DNA from: Bisporella sp. PMI_857
Taxonomy: Eukaryota > Ascomycota > Leotiomycetes > Helotiales > Helotiaceae
Direction of reading: 5' to 3'
NCBI GenBank assembly: GCA_021307315.1
Contig: JAJSPD010000055.1
Span: 1 to 64,000 of the forward strand
DNA length: 64,000 nucleotides
Shown here: positions 58,264 to 64,000 of the stretch, in pieces
Numbering within the stretch: the first letter of the stretch is position 1
Layout: each line of letters starts with the position of its first letter
Translations under genes and position numbers: made by a program
Notes under the pieces: model-generated
Seen by the model: only the letters and a program-made list of their open reading frames with translations
Database searches by the model: none
What the model was told of the DNA's origin: nothing

Positions 58264-61200
58264 TTGTCTAGGGCCATTGCCCAGCACCATGAATGTGGGT
58301 TGCTCTTAATATATGAGTCTATCTTGCGACCTGACATTTGGAATTCTAGGTCGCGTAATCCAGCATATGACTCAGGCGAGTCTCGTCGCTCTCCACGATC
58401 CCGGAGTCCCCGCTATCGAGAGTTCGGAGGAGCAAATGATTACAGAGACCGCAGCGATTCAGGTCGAGGTGCTGAAAGACGTAGATCAATATCAGACTCA
58501 AGACATAACAATGGTGGGTTTGCACCGGGCCGGGATAGTATGAGAGACACTATTGGTCGCGAATCAACAAGAGACTTTCCGCCGCGAGAGCCACCGCGAG
58601 GTCCCAAGGCACTGAGTTTCCGCGGGGATTATAGAGGCAGTCGCGGTAGTCGAGGACGAGGACGAGGTAATTGGCGCGACGAAAGCCGGGAGAGAGAACG
58701 TGAAGGCGATAGGGATTACAGAGGCTCAAGAGATGACCGAGGTCCTACTATTCGGGATGATCGAAGTCGAGATCGGGATTGGGGCAGAGAGCGTAATGAT
58801 ACTTTTCGCAGCCGCAGAGCGTCATCTCCACAGGGAAGAGGTCGGTCGCCAAACTATGGATCTCGTGAATCTCGGGATATAGCAGCAAATCTTGACATAG
58901 ATCGAGCACGACGAGACTCAAGAGACGGACCACTCTCTGCTGGATCCCAATCCGACTCAACATTTCGTGGCTATGGCTGGGCTAGAGGAGGTCGTGGCAG
59001 GGGCAGAAGTGGCCATTATGATGATTTTCATACTCGAGGTCCATCCCCGGATCCGGCTTTTATGAGACGCGGGCAACCATCGTCTTCCACTCCACCTCCG
59101 CAAGTGCCCGCTTTTGGCTCAACTTCAACTGCTTTGCCCGTGCCACCGGTTGCTCCAAAACCAAAAGTTCCCCAGGCCCTCCGGGGCACGACTCTTGGAA
59201 AGGTTCCAACTGCTCCTAGAGCTCAACGGCCGGAAAATAACCCAGCTATGATGCGCAATAAATTCAGCATAGAGAGCCCAGGTTCCCAACAATGGGCGGG
59301 TCCCAAAACTCATGCTTCTAATATTTCGAAGGAATTTTTACCCTCTTCGCTTGATCTCGATGCGAAATCAAAGAGGTCGCCTGATCCCTCAGTAGACATT
59401 CCAGTCGCCGAACGTTCACCTATTGTAACGCAAACTCCTGAAGTATCTGGCACTAAACGCATGGCCATCATTGGTAAACGAAAGCGTCCTTTACACGAAA
59501 AGCTGATTCGACAAATACCGGAACCAGATCCATATGACTCTGATGGTGATTCGGTCGATTCAATTGACCGGGGTGATTTCTTTGAGGAGGATATTAAAAA
59601 GATTAAAGATCAAATGTCCAGCCTTCCTCAAGATCCCAGTGAAGATACACCACTTTCTTTAGAACAGCTTAGCAAGTTGGCGAATCGTCCTGTTCCAGAT
59701 GATCCCCAGGAATTGGAGACATGGAAAGCAGAAATTACCAATGAGCAGAAGTGGTCGCAAGAGTGGTATGAGCATGTTTTGGTTGAAAATAGTCTACTTC
59801 GACCACGTCATATTCTTCAGCCGAACGCACGATTTCGATTGCAGGCGTTCAGCGAAACCTCTCTCAATATCGACGACGCCATGCAATCTTTGCAGACCAT
59901 AGAGTGTCCTGCCGCTTCGGTTTCGGAGAAAGTGGCAGCTGAATCTGACAAGACATTGACTACGAGTCCTGACACCAAAATTTCTAGCAGAGTCTCTATG
60001 CCTATATCAACTAAATCGGATCCCGAGCCTCTCACTGACATCAGCCCTCAGAGTACAAACGAGGTATCACAAGCTATCACTCAAGTTACCGCATCAAGTG
60101 GCCGGCTGTCCCCATCCCAAAAGCCAAAATTACCTACACCACTAGCAGTTGCCAGTCAGACTCAATCGGAAATCCTTAACAAGGAACAACTTGAATCGGC
60201 ATCAGCACTGAATAATTCTTCGAATGCATCTGACCTAACTGATCATCAGTTGTCTGGTAGGGAGGACTCTATGGTAACTGAATCAAAATCACTGCCATCA
60301 CCAGAGACTTTACCGATATTGCCGGAAATAAATGATACGCCACCGCCCGTGCTCGTAGAACCACCGAAGAGCAATGGAGTCGACAAGTCTACTGCTGTCG
60401 TAGCCACCCCGATGCCAGTCACTAACGGCAAGGTCTCAATGCAGGGAGCGATCATGGATCTACCCGATAATAGCGACGATCATCAGACGGCGGCTCGAAA
60501 ATTAGAGCAGTTAGAAGCTATTCGAGAAATGGATCAGACGAATATCAGAGAATTGAAGGCGGTCCGAAGAACAATCCAGACTCCGACTGTTCCGAGTAAT
60601 GTTGGATTTGCAATTGATTTAACTCCCTGGAGGGATCCGACAGTTATTCGTATGCTTGCCTTTCCACCTGATAATCTCATGCGCGACTTTCTCCTTGAAG
60701 AATTAGTGGAAACTGGAACTAAGAAAAACCAAGAGCAAGCGAAAGAGAGAGCTGCATGGGCAGAGCGATATTCCGCTTACAGAGAGTGGGCGGACAAGTC
60801 GATGGATCTAGCTTGCGTAAAAAGCAGAGACAGGTTTGCTAGGGCCACCGAGGCAGCAGCTGCTGAAGTGGCAGCGGCTGCTAAATCTTCTACACCTGTG
60901 CCAGTTTCGCGACGAACAAAGAGAACAGAGAATTCGGATGCGACGCTCTTAGAAGTAATCGAACGTACCCGCAGAGAAGCTGAAGAGAATCAACGAGAGA
61001 GGACCGCGAATGCCAAGGAAGCAACGATTCCTGACATGTTTTGGGATGAGGCAGAATGGCAGGCTCATTCTTACAACGATACTGGCTCAATCGTGCCATT
61101 TGAGAGGTCCCTCGCCATTCTGGAATTCGGAGAGGCCATTGACAACTTCACCGAAGAGGAGAGTGAGCTGTTTGAACAGGCGTATTTCGAATATCCTAAA

Positions 61201-64000
61201 CAATGGGGTAAAATTGCAGAAGCCATTCCACGTCGTGACTACAAAGCTTGCATTCAGCACTACTATCTTATAAAGCATAGCACAGTTCCATCTCTAAAAG
61301 ATAAACTCAAAAGACAACCCAAGCGAATGAAGAAGACCAGAGCTACGACTGCTAAAGGGTAAGTATCTTGCCTTAATTGCTCATGATTTGCAGGAGTCGG
61401 AAGACATGTTTGAGGAGCTCATTGCATTGCAAGTCAAAGAGTTGCTTAAAGATGTTCCTCGCATCCCAGCTAGACTACGGTTGTTGAAACAATTGTATCC
61501 GAATGCTAATACTTTGTAGTGGAAAGCCAAAATCAAGAGCACTGATCACTGATATTGTGAGTCGCGATGATGAGGACGGCCAAGATTTTGAAAATAGTGA
61601 TAATAAGCGACGCCCAAAACGAGCCGCTGCGCCTACCTGGCCATTTGAGAGTCCTTCAGATGCTGGAGCAAGTCCAGCCCCAACACCAGGCCGAAAGACA
61701 GCTGCGACACCTAAATCAGAAAATTCCACCGACGCGCCTCCTCCCAAGAGAAAACCCAAAACTACAGGCAGCAAGGCTTCCAAACAATCTAAAAGTAGCC
61801 AGCTTCTTGCTGCTGCTCCAACGCCGGTCGCGCCGCCAGCTGGCTCGCCTCCTGCTCAACCTATCTCTGGTCGTAGTAGCTCAGCTGGTACAAATCGTTT
61901 CCCGGCTACATACGACGGCTCTATTCCGACCACAGGAAGCAATTACCCTAGTTTGCAATATCCCACTTCCGTCAAGTCTGCACCAACCAATTTTGAAACA
62001 ATGCCCCATATGTCACCAAATCCAGAGCGTCTTGGCTCAACTCCTCCAGTGGGCTTGGATCAACAGGACCGGCAGCATACTCAACCGACGTCAAGCTATT
62101 GGAGTGTTCCTGAAGCGACAGAATTTCCGGAGCTTTTGCGATATTATGGTACTGATTGGCATGCGATCGCCAAGCATATGACATCAAAAACACATATTAT
62201 GGTATATAGACTATTTTTAATGACTGGCTCACTCTATGTCAAGGAACAAAAGGCCGAATAGCTAACATATCGGAACAGGTTAAGAACTATTATATACGCC
62301 GAGCAGAACAGGGTCAAAATACTGAATGGAAAACAATTGCAGAGGATGCAGATGCCAAAAAGGCCCGAAAAGAGTCCACTGGTCCAAAACCTGCCCCAGC
62401 CACGGTTATTCCAAAGCAACCACGTTCGACGCCTCGATCAGGCTCTGTTATAGAAGGAATAGAAGACTTGCCTACTAGCGCTCAAGGCTCAATTTTGCAT
62501 CAAGCATCGCCTATCCAAACAAATATCGTTTCCCGCTACGCTCCCTTAGCCCAAGCTGGTCCTCTTTCGCGAACACCATCTCAACCAAGTATGCCAACCT
62601 CGTTGGTCGGCCCGCATATTTCTCGAGAACAGCCCGTGCAGAATGCTCCATTGCAAACTACTCCAATGCAGGCGCAGAATCAATCCCACCAACCTCAACA
62701 TCTGCAACCTAGAATGTCTCGCGGGCCGCCTCGAGGCTTTTTCTCTACTGACCCTCAACGTCCAAGTCTACAGGCTAGTAACTTGCATAGCCAAACCAGC
62801 TCTCCAATCTCTGATCCTGTCACTGCACGTTCCCTACAGGTGGCACAAGAAGCGCAGGCTGAGAGGCAAGAGGCCCTTAGGATCCAAGAACAAAACGAGC
62901 GTGAGCGTCTTAACAGCCAAATAAAGCAAGCAGCTCTTGCACAGGCTCAATACGAGGCTGTGCAACGAGAACAGCAACGAGAACAGCAGCGAGAACAGCA
63001 GCGAGAACAGCAGCGAGAACAGCAACGAGAACAACAGCGAGAACAGCAGCGAGAAAAGCAGGAGCAGGAGCAACGGAAAACGCAACAAGCTATGCGACAA
63101 GACAGATACACCCTCAAGCAAGAAGTGGAGCCGACAACCCCGTTGTACCAGCATGAGCCATATTCTGGTCACGCTGCTCCTCATTCTCGTGGTCGAGTTG
63201 AGGCTGCAACCTTGCCTGCTCCATCTGATGCTCGACACACAGTACCTCCGCAACAACCTTACAGTTCTCGTAGTCATCCACCTTTCCGAAATTTGCTTAG
63301 CGACAACAGTACCCTCCATTCAGAGGCCAGCTCTACTCAATCTCCAGCTCCGCTTCGAGCCCCCATGAGCGCTCCACCAGTTAGTCAAGAGCAATATCAC
63401 CCGCCACCACCAGCTACTGTGACACCGGCTGCTGCGCCTCGTCCTTCACCAGCAGTGACCAAGAAATCTAATATTATGTCGTTGCTGAATAACGACGATG
63501 ATTCTCCTCCCGAACCTGCCCGATCAGCCCCTACTCAGCGTGTTAGTGACATGTCAAGCAATGCTATGCAGCCATCACAGAACCCTTCAACGCAGTATAG
63601 TGTGCTTGGTTCCCGATACACAACCCATCCACCACAAGCGCCATCTCAAACGGCTCAAGTGCACCAACTGCCTCACGTCGCTGCGCAGCAACATCCTGCT
63701 CAATCCTATCATACTTATGCCCAAACGCCTCCCCAGGCTATGCATCAGCAAACATCTTCTATCCATCAGCCTCGTAGTTACACACCGAATAGTTACGAAG
63801 CAAGAAACTATGGTCCACCTCCTAGTTCTGCTCAGGCACAGCAATCACAGCCGCCTTTGTACTCTCAGCCATTGCGTCAGCCAAGTGCTTCGCAGCCGTT
63901 GCTTCAGCGTGAGTCGTCTCAAAGCGAAATGCATGCATTTCCAGGCGGGTATAACCGCACTTCCGCTCAGCCTCCAAATTCTATGAGACTTAAGGATTCG
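58264..64000 (+). CDS. SNT1: Snt1/NCoR-like double-SANT corepressor subunit (partial, runs off window)
   Basis: Candidate subunit of the Set3-type histone deacetylase complex. The main frame covers about 58350-61358, then exons 61520-62201 and 62279 to beyond the window. The N-terminus is RS/RG/RD-rich (SRRSPRSRSPRYREF, GSRGRGRGNWRDESRERERE). The middle is disordered. A DEAD-end helical block (FAIDLTPWRDPTVIRMLAFP) precedes SANT 1 at about 61141-61275 (NFTEEESELFEQAYFEYPKQ, WGKIAEAIPRRDYKACIQHY). SANT 2 is split by intron 3 (TEFPELLRYYGTDWHAIAKH, then HIM joined to VKNYYIRRAEQG). The tail is Gln/Pro-rich with QREQ repeats. The frame is open from a non-ATG codon at 58264. A probable 5' intron ending TTCTAG at 58350 precedes SRNPAYDSGESRR, and I could not place the initiator ATG. 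The 3' end is missing. Confidence 0.83.
62964..63062 (+). repeat. Coding minisatellite (QREQ repeat)
   Basis: About eight imperfect copies of a CGAGAACAGCAG-type 12-mer (some CAA for CAG) encode Arg-Glu-Gln-Gln runs in the last exon of the Snt1-like gene. The unit is a multiple of three, so copy changes keep the frame. It likely extends a charged helix. Confidence 0.8.

Noticed and set aside
61567..62181. 204-codon plus-strand frame inside the Snt1-like gene
   Set aside because: Leu/Gln/Arg-rich alternative frame of the real exon 61520-62201, which continues the SANT protein.
62834..63319. 161-codon minus-strand frame with repeated LLFSLLFS
   Set aside because: Artefact of the QREQ minisatellite read on the opposite strand; not a membrane protein.
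1..64000. Secondary-metabolite cluster, CRISPR array or operon
   Set aside because: No PKS, NRPS or terpene genes, no spaced direct repeats, and genes are monocistronic with introns as expected for a eukaryote.

Overview
The window is nuclear DNA of a filamentous ascomycete (Pezizomycotina). The genes carry short GT-AG introns, mostly 45-90 nt with CTAAC/CTAAT-like branch sites. The gene set is typical of that group: an AA9 lytic polysaccharide monooxygenase, a Su(z)12 Polycomb subunit, an Snt1-type SANT protein, CWC27, a heat-shock factor, and secreted mucin-like and GPI-anchor-like proteins. A decayed 2EXR-family gene hints at Leotiomycetes, but that placement is inference. I spliced the gene models by hand, using reading-frame continuity and conserved family motifs.

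Layout: 1-11.6 kb is accessory in character. It starts with two adjacent palindromic MITE-like elements, then a secreted AA9 enzyme (minus strand), a frameshifted 2EXR pseudogene, an intact NMN adenylyltransferase, a GPI-anchored protein gene broken by one stop codon, and a Thr/Ser/Pro-rich mucin-like secreted protein with 120-bp tandem units. After a 5.3-kb gene-poor gap comes an RRM + R3H RNA-binding protein of Pin4/Cip type with a long leader (16.9-19.0 kb). A 3.9-kb gap, partly very AT-rich, precedes a small secreted four-exon gene (22.9-23.9 kb).

From 24.5 to 34.2 kb lies a nuclear block: a 950-residue low-complexity protein with a helical C-terminal domain (possibly an AFF/Ebp1-like elongation factor), a Su(z)12 homologue whose C-terminus is a complete PHD finger assembled across an intron, and a divergently transcribed F-box protein. 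At 36.5-39.9 kb is an eight-exon secreted zinc-phospholipase-C-like enzyme with an FG-GAP-type tail. A poorly resolved F-box-like gene and CWC27 follow, then HSF1, which has an ATG-free stretch of more than 600 nt upstream of its start.

The stretch 47.1-53.7 kb is essentially a gene desert with only fragmentary reading frames. It is followed by two unrecognised genes or gene parts (53.7-55.8 kb), deoxyhypusine synthase (minus strand), and the start of a large Snt1/NCoR-like SANT protein that runs off the window.

There is no sign of an operon, CRISPR array or biosynthetic cluster. Chromatin and transcription genes (Su(z)12, Snt1, HSF1, the AFF-like candidate) and post-transcriptional genes (Pin4-like, CWC27) dominate, interrupted by secreted proteins. 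The least ordinary items are the Su(z)12-PHD fusion, the PLC-like/FG-GAP secreted enzyme, the paired MITEs and the two pseudogenes caught in early decay.
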